In this document: positions 21,428 to 30,723 of the stretch, piece after piece
Layout: every line of letters starts with the position of its first letter
Numbering within the stretch: position 1 is the first letter of the stretch
From: Cupriavidus pauculus
GTDB taxonomy: Bacteria; Pseudomonadota; Gammaproteobacteria; Burkholderiales; Burkholderiaceae
Direction of reading: 5' to 3'
NCBI RefSeq assembly: GCF_008801835.1
Contig: NZ_VZOW01000001.1
Location: forward strand, 186,001-250,000
DNA: 64,000 nucleotides
The notes under the pieces: model-generated
Database searches by the model: none
The model's input: only the letters and a program-made list of their open reading frames with translations
What the model was told of the DNA's origin: nothing
Position numbers and translations under genes: made by a program

Positions 21428-21532
21428 CGGCCGGCGGGCCGCGCCGGCCGTGCGACGCAGCGACCGCGCCTGCCGCCGCCTTGATCGTTGCGCCATCGTC
21501 GCAACAAAAAAGGCGGCCGACGCGGCGCGCTT

Positions 21533-22600
21533 TTACCGGTGCAGGATTTCGCGGAAGCCCGCGATCAGGCGATGCATGTCCGATGCGTGCAACGCGCCCA
21601 TGGTCGAGATGCGGAACAGTTGCGACGACAGGCCACCCTGTCCGGCATAGATGACGAAGCCGCGCGCCTTGAGCCCATCGTGCAGCTGTTCGTACGTGAC
21701 GCCTGCTGGCAGCCGGTAGGCTCGCAGCACCACCGACGACTGCGTGGCGGGCCACAGCGCCTCGACGCCCAGTGCCGCGAGGCCGCTGCGCACTTCTTCG
21801 GCCAATGCGGCATAGCGCTGGTGGCGCGCCTGCCAGCCGCCTTCGTCGCGATGTTCGCGCAGCGCTTCGACCAGCGCGTAATACGCATGGACCGACGGCG
21901 TGAACGGCGTGTTGCGCTGGTCCTGCAGTTTGGCGTGGCGCGCGATGTCGAGATAATAGGTGCGGCTTGCCGCGCCGGCCAGTGCATCGCGGCGCGCAAT
22001 CACGAACGCCGCGCCGGGCACGCCATGCAGGCACTTGTTGGCCGTGGCGGCCACGGCGTCGATATTGCCGCCGAAGTCGATCGCCTCGGCACCGAAGCTG
22101 CTCACCGCATCGACCAGCAGCCGCACGCCGCGCGCCTGGCACAGTTTGTCGATGGCCGGCAGATCGTTCAGGCGGCCCGTGGTGGTTTCATGATGGATCA
22201 CCGCAACGTGCGTGATGGCGCGATCGGCAGCCAGCGCGGCGTCGATGCGTGCCAGATCGGGCGCTTCCATCCAGTCATGCGTGACCAGCGTGTGCGCGAT
22301 CCCGTATTGCGCCGCGATCTGCGCGATGCGTTCGCCATAGACCCCGTTCTGTACGATCAGCAGCTTGCCCTGCGCGGGCACCAGCCCGGCGATCATGCTT
22401 TCCACCGCAGCCGTGCCCGAACCGGTCATCAGCACGGCCGACCACGCGGCGGGGTCGAGCGCATAAATTTCCAGCAGGCGCTGGCGCGCTTCGTCCTGGA
22501 GGTCGAAGAATTCGCTTTCGCGATGGCACAGGTCGGTTTGCAGCAGACTCTTGCGTACGCGCTCCGATAGCGTGACGGGGCCCGGGTTCAGCAGCAGCAT
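21533..22600 (-). CDS. phnW: 2-aminoethylphosphonate--pyruvate transaminase
   Basis: A 355-residue PLP enzyme of fold type I, last gene of the phosphonate operon. The ATG at 22600 has an AAGGA ribosome site 6 bp upstream; a TTG at 22615 is a weaker option. The opening LLLNPGPVTLSERV, CHRESEFFDLQ, TGSGTAAVESM, HHETTTG and the PLP lysine in TANKCLHGVPG (K189) identify PhnW. The enzyme interconverts phosphonoacetaldehyde plus alanine with 2-aminoethylphosphonate (AEP) plus pyruvate. PhnX hydrolase is absent and PEP mutase and decarboxylase are present, so here it should run in the AEP-forming direction. Confidence 0.94.
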   Translation of the reverse strand: MLLLNPGPVTLSERVRKSLLQTDLCHRESEFFDLQDEARQRLLEIYALDPAAWSAVLMTGSGTAAVESMIAGLVPAQGKLLIVQNGVYGERIAQIAAQYGIAHTLVTHDWMEAPDLARIDAALAADRAITHVAVIHHETTTGRLNDLPAIDKLCQARGVRLLVDAVSSFGAEAIDFGGNIDAVAATANKCLHGVPGAAFVIARRDALAGAASRTYYLDIARHAKLQDQRNTPFTPSVHAYYALVEALREHRDEGGWQARHQRYAALAEEVRSGLAALGVEALWPATQSSVVLRAYRLPAGVTYEQLHDGLKARGFVIYAGQGGLSSQLFRISTMGALHASDMHRLIAGFREILHR

Positions 22601-22663
22601 GGTGGTCCTTGGCAATTTTTCGTGTGAGGCGTGGCGTGGGTTGCGTGGCGCGGCATGCGGTGA

Positions 22664-23851
22664 TCAGGCGGGGCGAGTGTTGCCCGCATCGGCGCCGATC
22701 TGGCGGCCCAGCCGCGTGCTGACTTCCACCGGCGTCACCGACGGACGCGGCAGGCCGTCGGGCGATCCCGGGCGCGTGCGCAGGCAGACGAAGCGTGGCC
22801 CCGAGGCGGCCGTGGCCGCGCCCGCCAGCACCTCGTCGAGCATCTCGAGGTTGTCGCCCTCGATGGCCGACGCATAGCCGCACGCCGCCGCCACGCCCGC
22901 AAACGACACGTTGTGCGACACGGTGGCCTGGCCGCCGGTCGAGTCGTGCGCGTTGTTGTCGAGCAGCACGTGGGTGAGGTTGGCCGGACCGTAGGCGCCC
23001 AGCGTGGCAAACACGCCCATGCGCATCAGCGCCGCGCCGTCGCCGTCGACGGCCACTACCTTCAGGTCCGGACGCGCTAGCGCCAGCCCCAGCGCGAAGG
23101 GCGTCAGGCAGCCCATCGAGCCCACCATGTAGAGCTGGTTAGGCCGGTCGTCGAGCGCATAGAGTTCGCGCCCGCAGAAGCCAGTGGACGCGAGCACCAC
23201 GGTGGAATGGACCGGCGTATGGGCGATCACGCGCTGCAACGCCTGCTGGCGGCTCGGCAGCTGCGCGGCGCCGGCAAACGCGTGTTGCGGCGTGGCGCGG
23301 GCGCGCACCTCGGGCGGCGTCTGCGAGGTCAGCGGGTAGGGCGCGACGCTGCCCTTCTGCATGATCAGCGCGTAGGGGCGGCCCGTGGCATCCATATGCG
23401 CCACGGCACGGTCCAGCGCCGGGCCGACGTCATCCGCTTCGGTCGGGAACAGTTCCCACGGGATGTCCATCGTATCGAGCATCTGCGGCGTGATCGGACC
23501 CATCAGCGCGTGCTGCGGCTCGTCCGCCGCGCCGCCGGGCTGGCCGCGCCACGTCACGATCAGCAACTGCGGCAGCCGGAAGGTCCAGGTCAGCGACGTC
23601 AGCGGGCTCACCGCGTTGCCGAGCCCCGAGTTCTGCATCATCGTGATGCCGCGCACGCCGTTGCGCGCACCTTGCGTCACGCCGGCGATGAACGCCACCG
23701 CGTCGCCCTCGTTGGCGGCGGACACGTAGTGCAGCGACGGGTCCTGCACCACGTAGTTGATGAACGGCGTCAGGTACGAGCAGGGCACCCCGGCATACCA
23801 TTCGAAACCGCGCTCGCGCGCGGCCTGGACGAATTGAACCGCCTCGATCAT
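22664..23851 (-). CDS. aepY: Phosphonopyruvate decarboxylase
   Basis: A 395-residue thiamine-diphosphate enzyme that decarboxylates phosphonopyruvate to phosphonoacetaldehyde, the irreversible step that pulls PEP mutase forward. The N-terminal Pyr domain shows [25 protein letters not shown] and [14 protein letters not shown]. The C-terminal PP domain has [12 protein letters not shown], then about 25 residues, then [13 protein letters not shown], the ThDP-Mg motif. The start overlaps the PEP mutase stop by 4 bp (ATGA), so the two are coupled. A 63-bp gap separates it from phnW. Confidence 0.95.
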   Translation of the reverse strand: MIEAVQFVQAARERGFEWYAGVPCSYLTPFINYVVQDPSLHYVSAANEGDAVAFIAGVTQGARNGVRGITMMQNSGLGNAVSPLTSLTWTFRLPQLLIVTWRGQPGGAADEPQHALMGPITPQMLDTMDIPWELFPTEADDVGPALDRAVAHMDATGRPYALIMQKGSVAPYPLTSQTPPEVRARATPQHAFAGAAQLPSRQQALQRVIAHTPVHSTVVLASTGFCGRELYALDDRPNQLYMVGSMGCLTPFALGLALARPDLKVVAVDGDGAALMRMGVFATLGAYGPANLTHVLLDNNAHDSTGGQATVSHNVSFAGVAAACGYASAIEGDNLEMLDEVLAGAATAASGPRFVCLRTRPGSPDGLPRPSVTPVEVSTRLGRQIGADAGNTRPA

Positions 23852-25539
23852 CGAGCGGCCTCGCCAGCGTTGTTGCCCAGCGCGTACGGCGTTTGCGTAT
23901 GCGCGAAATCGCCGGCGCGACGGAAATCCTCGAGGTCGTTCACACCGCGCCAGTGGCCGTGCACGTACTTGACCTCGACCTGTTCGCCGGCGGCGACCAG
24001 TGCGTTGAGCAGGTCGGGCAGGTCGAGCTTGTCGAAATCGGCGCGCTGGCGCAGTTCGCCCAGCAGCTTCTGCAGGCGCACACGGCCTTCGCCGCGCACG
24101 CTCAGCAGGCCAATCCAGCGGCCATGCGGGGCGTCGCCGGCGGGCACCTCGTCGGCAATCTTGCGCAGCAGGATCTTCTGGCCGAACAGGTCGCGGTCAT
24201 CGGCGGCCGAGCACCAGGCGAAGTCACGCACGCTCTGGTTGGACGGCGCCGATTCCGACGAATCGACCACCACGCTGAACGGCGCGTCGGTTTCCAGCAG
24301 GTCGCGCAGGATATAGCTGCGGAACAGCAGGTCGCCGTAGGCGATCACGGTGTCGGTCTGCAGCGTGTCGGCCGCGCACGCCAGCGAGGCGAGTTCGCCG
24401 GTTTCGGCATGGCGTTCGTTGCGCACCAGATTGATGCCCGCGGCGTCGATTGCCTCGGCCTTGTAGCCGCCCACCACGGTGATGTCGTTGATGCCCTGAT
24501 TCTTGAAGCCGTCGACCAGCCAGCGCAGCAGCGGCTTGCCGGCCACCGGCAGCATGACCTTCGGCTTGTCCTCGGTCAGCGCCTCGAGGCCCTTGCCACG
24601 GCCCGCGGCCAGCACCACGGCGCTGCTCGGCGCCTGCCCGCCGGTCAGGTAGATTTTCTCGGCGGCCGAGTATTCGTCGGCATCCTGCAGGCGGAAGATC
24701 TCGTTGACGGTGGCGATGCGGTCTTCCACGTTGATCAGCGTTTCGCTGTCGTGGATTTCCTTGGCCACGGCCTGCATGCCCGATGCCGCAACGCGGATCA
24801 GGTGGTTGGCCCAGATCACCAGGCTGATGCCGGCCTTGCGGAACACGTCGGTCGGCGTGCTGTAGTACTTGGTCGGCACGATCACCAGCGGTGCGCGGCC
24901 GGCCCATTCGCGCGCGAACGTGACGATCTCGTCGGCCTTGGACAGCTTGCTGTGGATCAGGATCGCATCGGCGCCGGCCTGGCGATACGCTTCGGCGCGG
25001 CGCAACGCTTCTTCCATGCCCCAGCCCGCGATCAGCGCTTCCACGCGCGCCACGATCGAGAAATTGTCATCGGCCTGGGAATCCTTGCCCGCCTTGATCT
25101 TGCCGCAGAATTCGTCGATATCGGCCAGCGGCTGCTGTTCGCCACCGATGAAGCTGTTGGTCTTCGGGAAGATCTTGTCTTCGATGCACACGCCTGCAAT
25201 GCCGCGCTGCTCGAGCTTGCGCACCAGGCGGCGCACGTTGTTGAAATTGCCATAGCCAGTGTCGCCATCGAGCAGGATCGGCAGATCGCTGGCGTCGGCC
25301 ATGAACTCCAGGTTATCCACCACCTGGGTCCAGCTGGCCTCGTTGTTGTCACGCACGCCGAACTGGGCGGAGATCGCCAGCCCGGACGCCCAGATGCCCT
25401 TGAAGCCGGCCTCGCGCACGATGCGCGCGGACAGCCCGTTATGGGCCTCCATGATGAATTCGAGGTCGTTGGACAGCAGCATCTGGCGCAGCCGGGCGGC
25501 GCGCGAGGTGGCGAGCAGGTTCGGGTCGATGGCGTTCAT
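23848..25539 (-). CDS. aepX: Phosphoenolpyruvate mutase fused to a nucleotidyltransferase
   Basis: A 563-residue two-domain enzyme. Residues 1-295 are PEP mutase of the isocitrate-lyase fold: [20 protein letters not shown], and the diagnostic [10 protein letters not shown] at 120-129, which separates true mutases from hydrolases. Residues about 303-550 are a sugar-phosphate/choline-type nucleotidyltransferase beginning [13 protein letters not shown] and continuing [18 protein letters not shown]; the arginine of the usual GxGxR signature is shifted or missing. The mutase makes the C-P bond, and the second domain probably charges AEP as CMP-AEP. Start at 25539 shares ATGA with the stop of the separate nucleotidyltransferase gene. 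A frame open farther upstream lacks homology. Confidence 0.93.
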   Translation of the reverse strand: MNAIDPNLLATSRAARLRQMLLSNDLEFIMEAHNGLSARIVREAGFKGIWASGLAISAQFGVRDNNEASWTQVVDNLEFMADASDLPILLDGDTGYGNFNNVRRLVRKLEQRGIAGVCIEDKIFPKTNSFIGGEQQPLADIDEFCGKIKAGKDSQADDNFSIVARVEALIAGWGMEEALRRAEAYRQAGADAILIHSKLSKADEIVTFAREWAGRAPLVIVPTKYYSTPTDVFRKAGISLVIWANHLIRVAASGMQAVAKEIHDSETLINVEDRIATVNEIFRLQDADEYSAAEKIYLTGGQAPSSAVVLAAGRGKGLEALTEDKPKVMLPVAGKPLLRWLVDGFKNQGINDITVVGGYKAEAIDAAGINLVRNERHAETGELASLACAADTLQTDTVIAYGDLLFRSYILRDLLETDAPFSVVVDSSESAPSNQSVRDFAWCSAADDRDLFGQKILLRKIADEVPAGDAPHGRWIGLLSVRGEGRVRLQKLLGELRQRADFDKLDLPDLLNALVAAGEQVEVKYVHGHWRGVNDLEDFRRAGDFAHTQTPYALGNNAGEAAR

Positions 25540-26291
25540 TGTGCGATTCCTACGGGCAGAAGTTGGGGCAGGACTTCTTCGGCGGCGCGAGCCACGTCGC
25601 CGGGAAAATCGATTTCGATCCAGGGCGCGCCGGTGACATCGGCGGTATCGAACACGTGCGAGCGTTCCAGCAGCAGGTCGCGCACCGCTTCTTCGTGCGG
25701 CATGTTGGCGCGGCCGCTGTCGACGTAGCCCTTGACGATTTCGGCCAGGCGGCGCGCGCAGTCTTCCTTGAAGCGGAAGAAGCCGACCGATTCGCCAATG
25801 GTGTCGTATTGCAGGTCGGCCATCAGCTGCTTGCGCAATTCCACCGGTACGCCGTCCTTGAGGCACAGCTTCACGGGCTCGTCGCCGGCTTCGAAATCGC
25901 GGTCGATCAGCAGGCGGTTGACGGTGTCGCCGGCCACCAGCTTGGCCATGATGCGTTCGTCGTACAGCACGTCGGCGTCCATCAGCAGGACATCGCCGCC
26001 GCGCGTCATGGCGTCCGCCACGGTGTGCACGGTCAGCACGCTGCCGAGGTCGTAGCGCGGGTTGATGACGATTTCGAGGTTGCGGCCCATGCGGGCCAGT
26101 TCGTCCTGCACCTGCTGCGGCTCGAAGCCGAGTGCCAGCACGACTTCGGTCACACCGGCGGCGTCGAGCATGCGCAGGTGACGCTCCAGCAGCGTGACCC
26201 CGTCAAAACGCAACAGGCATTTCGGGAACTGCTTGCCCGGCTGTTGCTGAAGTCGCAGGCCAAGGCCCGCGGCAAGAATGATTGCTCGCAT
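25536..26291 (-). CDS. Nucleotidyltransferase (LicC/PntC-like, probable phosphonate or phosphocholine-type cytidylyltransferase)
   Basis: A 251-residue stand-alone NTP transferase. The start [14 protein letters not shown] and [12 protein letters not shown] form the nucleotide-binding signature; [14 protein letters not shown] carries the metal-binding aspartate pair, and [10 protein letters not shown] closes the active site. It resembles LicC and related cytidylyltransferases that activate choline phosphate or AEP with CTP. This is the second nucleotidyltransferase in the operon besides the C-terminal domain of the mutase. One may activate AEP and the other a modified form, or they may be redundant. 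It lies 35 bp downstream of the flippase-like gene. Confidence 0.85.
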   Translation of the reverse strand: MRAIILAAGLGLRLQQQPGKQFPKCLLRFDGVTLLERHLRMLDAAGVTEVVLALGFEPQQVQDELARMGRNLEIVINPRYDLGSVLTVHTVADAMTRGGDVLLMDADVLYDERIMAKLVAGDTVNRLLIDRDFEAGDEPVKLCLKDGVPVELRKQLMADLQYDTIGESVGFFRFKEDCARRLAEIVKGYVDSGRANMPHEEAVRDLLLERSHVFDTADVTGAPWIEIDFPGDVARAAEEVLPQLLPVGIAQ

Positions 26292-26326
26292 TATGTTGTT
26301 CTCACATGCAGATTGAGACGGTTTTG

Positions 26327-27382
26327 CTAGCCCCGTTCGGTCGACAGGGCCGTTGCGGCACGGCGGCGCTGGAACTTGCGCTCGCTGAAATGCAGATACA
26401 CCAGTCCGGGGATGCCCAGCGCCAGTTCGCGCACGCGCTTGGCCAGCGACAGCGCCAGTGCGGCGTCCGGCGGCAGGCCGACCAGCGGCGCCAGCAGCAG
26501 GTAGCCGCCTTCCTGCGCGCCGAGCGAACCGGGGATGGCAAACGCGGCGCCGCGGATCGCCTGGCCCACGCTTTCCAGCAGCAGGGCCTCGTGCCAGCCC
26601 ACGGGATGGCCAAGAAAATACAGGATCAACCAAACCTCGCCCGTGCCGACGATCCACCCCAGCAGGTTAAGGCCAAAACTGGCCGCGACCTTTTTTCGAT
26701 CGCGATACAGTTCCCGAATCGCACCGTCCACGGCATCGGCGCGCAGCGCCAGCCCGGCCCAGCGGCCCGGCTTCGCGTCGGCTGCCGCCCCTTCGTCATT
26801 GCCTTCGCTATTGCCGGCGCGCTTGCCGAACAGTTTCTGGCCGATGCGCATCACCCGGCCAAACATGCCGCGGCGCTGCAGCACGCAGAACCCCAGCACG
26901 CAAGCGCCGAGCACCACCGTGACAGCGACGATCGGCGCGCGGTAGTCGGACAGATCATCGTTGGCGCCGAACACCATGATGCCGAGCAGCGCGAACAGCA
27001 TCTGCGAGAGCGCCTGCGTGGTGGTGCTGACGGTAATGGCCGCGGCGGCATCGCGCATCCGCGCGCCGCGATGCGCAAGGTAGCGCACCATCAGCACCGG
27101 GCCGCCGATCTGGCCAGCCGGCAGCAGGCTGTTGACCGCCTCGCCGGCCCAGCGCGCCTTCAGCGAGCTGCAGAACGACCCGTGGCGGGTCTTGCGGTCG
27201 AGCAGGACGGCAATGGCGCCGGCGTCGAGCGCCAGCGGAATCAGGTGGAACAGGGCAACTACGGCCAGGCCCCAGCCGGCGGACAGCAGCGTGCTGGTAA
27301 CCGCGCCAAAGCCCTGCCACGCCAGCAGGCCGACGAACAGCGCCGCGCCTACCGACAACAGAAGGAATGCTGCACGACTCAC
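26327..27382 (-). CDS. Flippase-like integral membrane protein (UPF0104/HpnL-like family)
   Basis: A 351-residue membrane protein with about eight hydrophobic segments. I take the GTG at 27382, which overlaps the oxygenase stop (GTGA) and gives the N-terminus VSRAAFLLLSVGAALFVG. Family signs are RWAGEAVNSLLPAGQIGGP and, near the end, GQAIRGAAFAIPGSLGAQEGG, typical of the lysylphosphatidylglycerol-synthase membrane domain and of the hopanoid-cluster protein HpnL. Proteins of this family are thought to move lipids or lipid-linked compounds between membrane leaflets. Within this operon the cargo may be the phosphonolipid, which is an inference from context. Confidence 0.85.
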   Translation of the reverse strand: MSRAAFLLLSVGAALFVGLLAWQGFGAVTSTLLSAGWGLAVVALFHLIPLALDAGAIAVLLDRKTRHGSFCSSLKARWAGEAVNSLLPAGQIGGPVLMVRYLAHRGARMRDAAAAITVSTTTQALSQMLFALLGIMVFGANDDLSDYRAPIVAVTVVLGACVLGFCVLQRRGMFGRVMRIGQKLFGKRAGNSEGNDEGAAADAKPGRWAGLALRADAVDGAIRELYRDRKKVAASFGLNLLGWIVGTGEVWLILYFLGHPVGWHEALLLESVGQAIRGAAFAIPGSLGAQEGGYLLLAPLVGLPPDAALALSLAKRVRELALGIPGLVYLHFSERKFQRRRAATALSTERG

Positions 27383-28227
27383 GCCCGTGACTTCCCGCCC
27401 AGCAAACGCCGGAAAACCTGCCGGAAGCCGAAATAGGCCACCGCGTCCTTCATGTTCGAGATGAAACGCAGCCACGGGCGCATGCCCGGATCGGTCACGT
27501 ATTCGAACGTCAGCGACACGCGGATCTCGTTGGGCCCGGCCGGCGTGATGCGGTGGCGCAGCTTGTCGCCATCGAACAGCACGATGCCGCCCGGCGGGAT
27601 GCGCACCGCGCCGGGCTCGTCGGCCACATCGGGGTTGCGGGTGTGCAGTTCGTATTCCAGCTGGCACGACGATTCGTCGAGCACGCCGATCAAAAGCGTA
27701 TAGCGGCGGCCGTCGTAATACGAGGTGTCGTAATGCCAGCCGATATGGTCGCCCTGGCGCGTGTAGTAATAGAGCGCGTAGGTGTGCGGGTCGGAATCGG
27801 GGCAGGGCTGGAGCTTGTCGCCCGTGACCTGTTCGAGCCAGTGGATCAGCGCCTTCGAGCGGTACAGCTCGGCAATGAACGGTGCCTTCTCGTCGATCGT
27901 GTGCCGGCTGACGCTGCCGCCCTGCTTGTGGCCGGGCAGGTAGTTGCGGTTCAGATCGGCCTGCAGCGAGCGCGCCAGCGCCGAGCGCGCCAGCGCAACC
28001 AGCTGCGCGGTCTCTTCCGGCGCGAGAAATTTGTCCAGGTAAAGGAACGCGCCCTGGCGCTCGAAATCGGCGCGCAGCGACGCGGTGTCGAGCTGGGCGA
28101 CGACGCTGGCGACAGCGGCATCGGGACGGCGCGCGGCTTGGCCGGCCTGGGCGGCAGGGGCAGTGCGGGCGGCTTGCGGGGATACGGGCGGATCGAGCGC
28201 GATGTCGCTGATAACTGGCTCACGCAT
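27379..28227 (-). CDS. 2-oxoglutarate/Fe(II) oxygenase (prolyl-4-hydroxylase-like fold)
   Basis: A 282-residue dioxygenase. The first 50 residues are Ala/Pro-rich and probably disordered. The double-stranded beta helix follows, with the iron ligands H and D in GWHYDTSYYDG, the distal histidine in KLRHRITP and the 2OG-binding arginine in NEIRVSLTFEY. These enzymes couple 2OG decarboxylation to hydroxylation. Placed inside a phosphonate operon, it could hydroxylate AEP, its lipid product or the acyl chain. Phosphonate-tailoring 2OG enzymes such as PhnY are known, but similarity to them was not tested. Neighbouring genes overlap or lie 8 bp away. Confidence 0.87.
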   Translation of the reverse strand: MREPVISDIALDPPVSPQAARTAPAAQAGQAARRPDAAVASVVAQLDTASLRADFERQGAFLYLDKFLAPEETAQLVALARSALARSLQADLNRNYLPGHKQGGSVSRHTIDEKAPFIAELYRSKALIHWLEQVTGDKLQPCPDSDPHTYALYYYTRQGDHIGWHYDTSYYDGRRYTLLIGVLDESSCQLEYELHTRNPDVADEPGAVRIPPGGIVLFDGDKLRHRITPAGPNEIRVSLTFEYVTDPGMRPWLRFISNMKDAVAYFGFRQVFRRLLGGKSRA

Positions 28228-28235
28228 GGGCTATC

Positions 28236-28907
28236 TCAATGATCGGTGGTAGTGGCCACTGGCTGGGGGCGCCGCATGACTCGCCAGTAATCGATGATGA
28301 CAAGGACGGCAAACAGCGGAGCGCCGATCGAAGCCGCCGCCAGGAACGGTCCGATGCCGTCCGTCAGCGTGACCAGCGGAAGCAGGTACAACACGTCTTC
28401 GGTTTCGAAACCTCCGGCCGACGCCTGCTTGGTGCCACTTTTGCCAACCCGCGATTCTATACGCATGCGCAGGAAGAAGATCAGCGCCACGGCCAGGCCC
28501 GCCACGGTGCCACGCCAAACCGGGCCAATGGCGTCAGCGGCGGCGCCTGTCGCGGCGGTCGCCATGCCAAAGCTGACGAACAGCAGCACGGTAATCAGCG
28601 CATCGCTGGCGAGGTCGTAAAAATGACCGATCTTGCTCGATTTGCCGCTAATTCGCGCCAGTTCGCCGTCGGTGTGATCGACGAAATTCGAGATCACCAC
28701 CAGTAGCGCGCCCCAGTTGGTCCAGGCATAGCCGCCACACGCGATGCAGGCGATGCCGGCCAGGCCGATCAGCAGGCGCAGCGTGGTCAGGTGATTGGGG
28801 GTGATGCGGGTATTTTTCAGGGGCCGCACCAGATGGCGGGCAATGCGGGCATCCCAGGTGGACGGCAAGGGCGGCTCGTCCGGGAATTTGGGGGCGTTCT
28901 GGTTCAT
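28236..28907 (-). CDS. CDP-alcohol phosphotransferase (predicted phosphonolipid synthase)
   Basis: A 223-residue membrane enzyme and first gene of the phosphonate operon. The catalytic motif is complete: DHTDGELAR, then GHFYDLASD, fitting D-x2-D-G-x2-A-R-x8-G-x3-D-x3-D. Five or six hydrophobic segments surround it. The family joins a CDP- or CMP-activated head group to an alcohol such as diacylglycerol. With two nucleotidyltransferases and the whole AEP pathway behind it, the simplest reading is transfer of AEP from CMP-AEP to diacylglycerol, as proposed for the PntC-AEPT fusion of Treponema. The ATG at 28907 is chosen; upstream residues in the frame are not family-like. Confidence 0.88.
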   Translation of the reverse strand: MNQNAPKFPDEPPLPSTWDARIARHLVRPLKNTRITPNHLTTLRLLIGLAGIACIACGGYAWTNWGALLVVISNFVDHTDGELARISGKSSKIGHFYDLASDALITVLLFVSFGMATAATGAAADAIGPVWRGTVAGLAVALIFFLRMRIESRVGKSGTKQASAGGFETEDVLYLLPLVTLTDGIGPFLAAASIGAPLFAVLVIIDYWRVMRRPQPVATTTDH

Positions 28908-29319
28908 CCGTCGACAATCAGGTGGGGCGGCTGCGGCACCCGGGGGTGCGTGGCGATGCGAAACACTACGCCTACGACGCAGGAATGACAAGTTCGCCAG
29001 AATACGCCGATTCCCTCGCCGCTGCACGTTGCGCAGGGGGCACAGCGGCATCGGCTTGACCTGATGCCGCGGTTTCGCCCGGGTATTGCGCGGCGCCCAA
29101 AGCCAGGCCGGGAGATCGACGTCAGGCAGCGGGCTTTCCCCCGGGCTTGCCGCCGGACGGACCCGCGCGCGTCACACGCGGCGTCGGGCACGGTGCGCAG
29201 CGCACTCACTATATATAGCGAGGGATGGCAGGGCACGGGCTTTTGGATGTTCAACGCCTCGAGCCGGCCATCGGAGTCGGCAATGGCCTCACGGCGGGGT
29301 TCGCTCGCAGCAAGACGCC
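28908..29319. other. Intergenic region upstream of the phosphonate operon
   Basis: About 410 bp between the peroxidase 3' end and the first phosphonate gene. It holds the candidate promoter described separately and a perfect 10-bp palindrome CTATATATAG at 29210-29219, which has no convincing -35 partner. Frames across it are short or shadow-like, and I see no RNA gene or clear terminator. Confidence 0.5.
28963..28991 (-). promoter_or_regulatory. Candidate sigma-70 promoter of the phosphonate operon
   Basis: On the minus strand TTGTCA (28986-28991) is followed after 17 bp by TAGTGT (28963-28968). This matches the -35 consensus at five of six bases and the -10 at four of six. It would start transcription about 50 bp before the CDP-alcohol transferase ATG at 28907. 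Hand-found; no experimental or statistical support. Confidence 0.35.
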
Positions 29320-30648
29320 TTAAAGGCGCTTGCGCGCGGCGGGGACGTAGCCGTCGTCGAGCGTTTTCAGGAAGGCCACCACGTCGCGGATCTCGGCATC
29401 GTTCAGGGCTGGCCTGGCGCCCGGCTTGCGGTCGAATGGCGGATCGACGTGGTCGACATTGCCGCGCAGCGCCATGGGCAGGTCATCGTAGAGCGTGACT
29501 TCGCTCGGGCTCCTGCCCGCGGCCGGATACCATCTGCCCGGCTTGAGATCCCGTTCCACATAGAATCGAACCACATCTTCCAGCCGGTGAAAGCGTCCGT
29601 TATGGAACCACGCGCCGCGCTTTGCGGTATTGCGCAACGAGGGGGTCTTGAACATGCCGCAGTAATCGGCGCGCTCGGCCTTGTCGGCGCGCTTGGGGCC
29701 GCACAGGCCAAGATCGAAATATGCGGGATCGGCGTTGGCCGCAATCTCCGGGTTGCGCGGCACGCCCAATGCGGCGAACTGGTAGTCGGTCAGCAGCGGA
29801 TGCGAGCCGTCCGCGCGCTTGTCGATCAAATGGCAGGCCGCGCAGTTGCCTTTTTCGGGATCGGCAAACAGCCTGAGCCCGCGCATTTCGGCGGCGCTCA
29901 GTGCGGCCTTGCCGTCCAGATAGGCGTCGAACTTGCTGTCAAAGCGATGAAAGCTGGGGTCATCCAGTTCGAAGCGTTCGAGCGCGCGCATCGCCAGCGC
30001 AAATGCCTGCTCCGGTTGGTCGAACACGTTGGCGCCGAATGCGGCGCGGAAGGCGTCGGCATAGCTGGCGCGTGAAAGCTTTTCGACCACCGCGGCGCGG
30101 CTTTCGTTGGCCATCTCGTCAGGATCGAGCAGTGGCCCGGCGGCCTGGTCGTGCAGGCTGTTGAAGCGGCCATCCCACATCAAGCCGCCCTTGGGCGGGT
30201 TATCGGTTTCGGTCAGGCGCTCGGTCAGGCTTGCCGCCTGGGTATGAGTCCAGATCGGCGTGGCATTGAGCGTATAGGCCAGCGCCGGGGTGGCGCGCTT
30301 GCCCTGGCGATCGAGGTGGGGGCCGCCCAGTTGTACGGCCAGGCGGTTTGGCGGGCCGTAGCCATGATCGGGATCGTGGCAGCTGGCGCACGATTGGCGA
30401 CCCGAGGCCGACAGCGTTGGGTCGAAAAACATCGCCTTGCCCAGACGCGCCAGCGTTGCGGCGTCGGGGTCGGCAGCGGCGGGCGCCATCCGCGCATCTG
30501 CGGAGGTGCCGCCCGGTGTGGATGCGGCGGTGCCGCTTGGAGTACTGGTGGCATGGCTGGCGCCGTGCCGGGGCTGGCATCCGGCAAGCATGCCAAGACA
30601 CAGCAGCCCAGCGCCCAGCCAGCGCAGAAAGGAAGAATGAGACGTCAT
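29320..30648 (-). CDS. Di-haem cytochrome c peroxidase (MauG/CcpA-like), lipoprotein
   Basis: A 442-residue exported protein. The signal sequence ends in the lipobox LAGC (C24), so it should be anchored as a lipoprotein. A low-complexity Ser/Thr/Ala linker follows. Two c-type haem motifs are present, CASCH at 87-91 and CAACH at 269-273, with the later family segment FKTPSLRNTAKRGAWFHNG. Members reduce hydrogen peroxide in the periplasm or carry out MauG-like oxidations. It lies 75 bp downstream of a secreted phosphoesterase gene and is probably in its operon, a pairing that may link phosphate scavenging to redox chemistry. Confidence 0.9.
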   Translation of the reverse strand: MTSHSSFLRWLGAGLLCLGMLAGCQPRHGASHATSTPSGTAASTPGGTSADARMAPAAADPDAATLARLGKAMFFDPTLSASGRQSCASCHDPDHGYGPPNRLAVQLGGPHLDRQGKRATPALAYTLNATPIWTHTQAASLTERLTETDNPPKGGLMWDGRFNSLHDQAAGPLLDPDEMANESRAAVVEKLSRASYADAFRAAFGANVFDQPEQAFALAMRALERFELDDPSFHRFDSKFDAYLDGKAALSAAEMRGLRLFADPEKGNCAACHLIDKRADGSHPLLTDYQFAALGVPRNPEIAANADPAYFDLGLCGPKRADKAERADYCGMFKTPSLRNTAKRGAWFHNGRFHRLEDVVRFYVERDLKPGRWYPAAGRSPSEVTLYDDLPMALRGNVDHVDPPFDRKPGARPALNDAEIRDVVAFLKTLDDGYVPAARKRL

Positions 30649-30658
30649 GATGGCGAAA

Positions 30659-30687
30659 GCCGCCGGGGCGCACTGTCCCGCGGCGGC
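30659..30687. other. GC-rich hairpin between phosphoesterase and peroxidase genes
   Basis: GCCGCC with GGG on one side can pair with CCC and GGCGGC on the other, around a short loop. No T-run follows in either direction, so it is not a classical terminator. If the two genes are co-transcribed it could act in mRNA processing or attenuation. Confidence 0.3.
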
Positions 30688-30723
30688 TGGGCGCGCCGGG
30701 CCGTTGCCGGCCGCGGCGGCGCG

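Noticed and set aside
21487..21505. Hairpin GTTGCG/CGCAAC followed by A-run, between the PLD and phnW genes
   Set aside because: A run of A, not T, follows on the plus strand, and on the minus strand the T-run precedes the stem. It is not a terminator for either gene.
23893..25728. Plus-strand frame of 611 codons opposite PEP mutase
   Set aside because: No recognisable domain, and the mutase frame contains [10 protein letters not shown] and the other active-site residues.
29210..29219. CTATATATAG palindrome as a strong promoter
   Set aside because: No -35 element lies at suitable spacing on the minus strand, and it is distant from the operon start.
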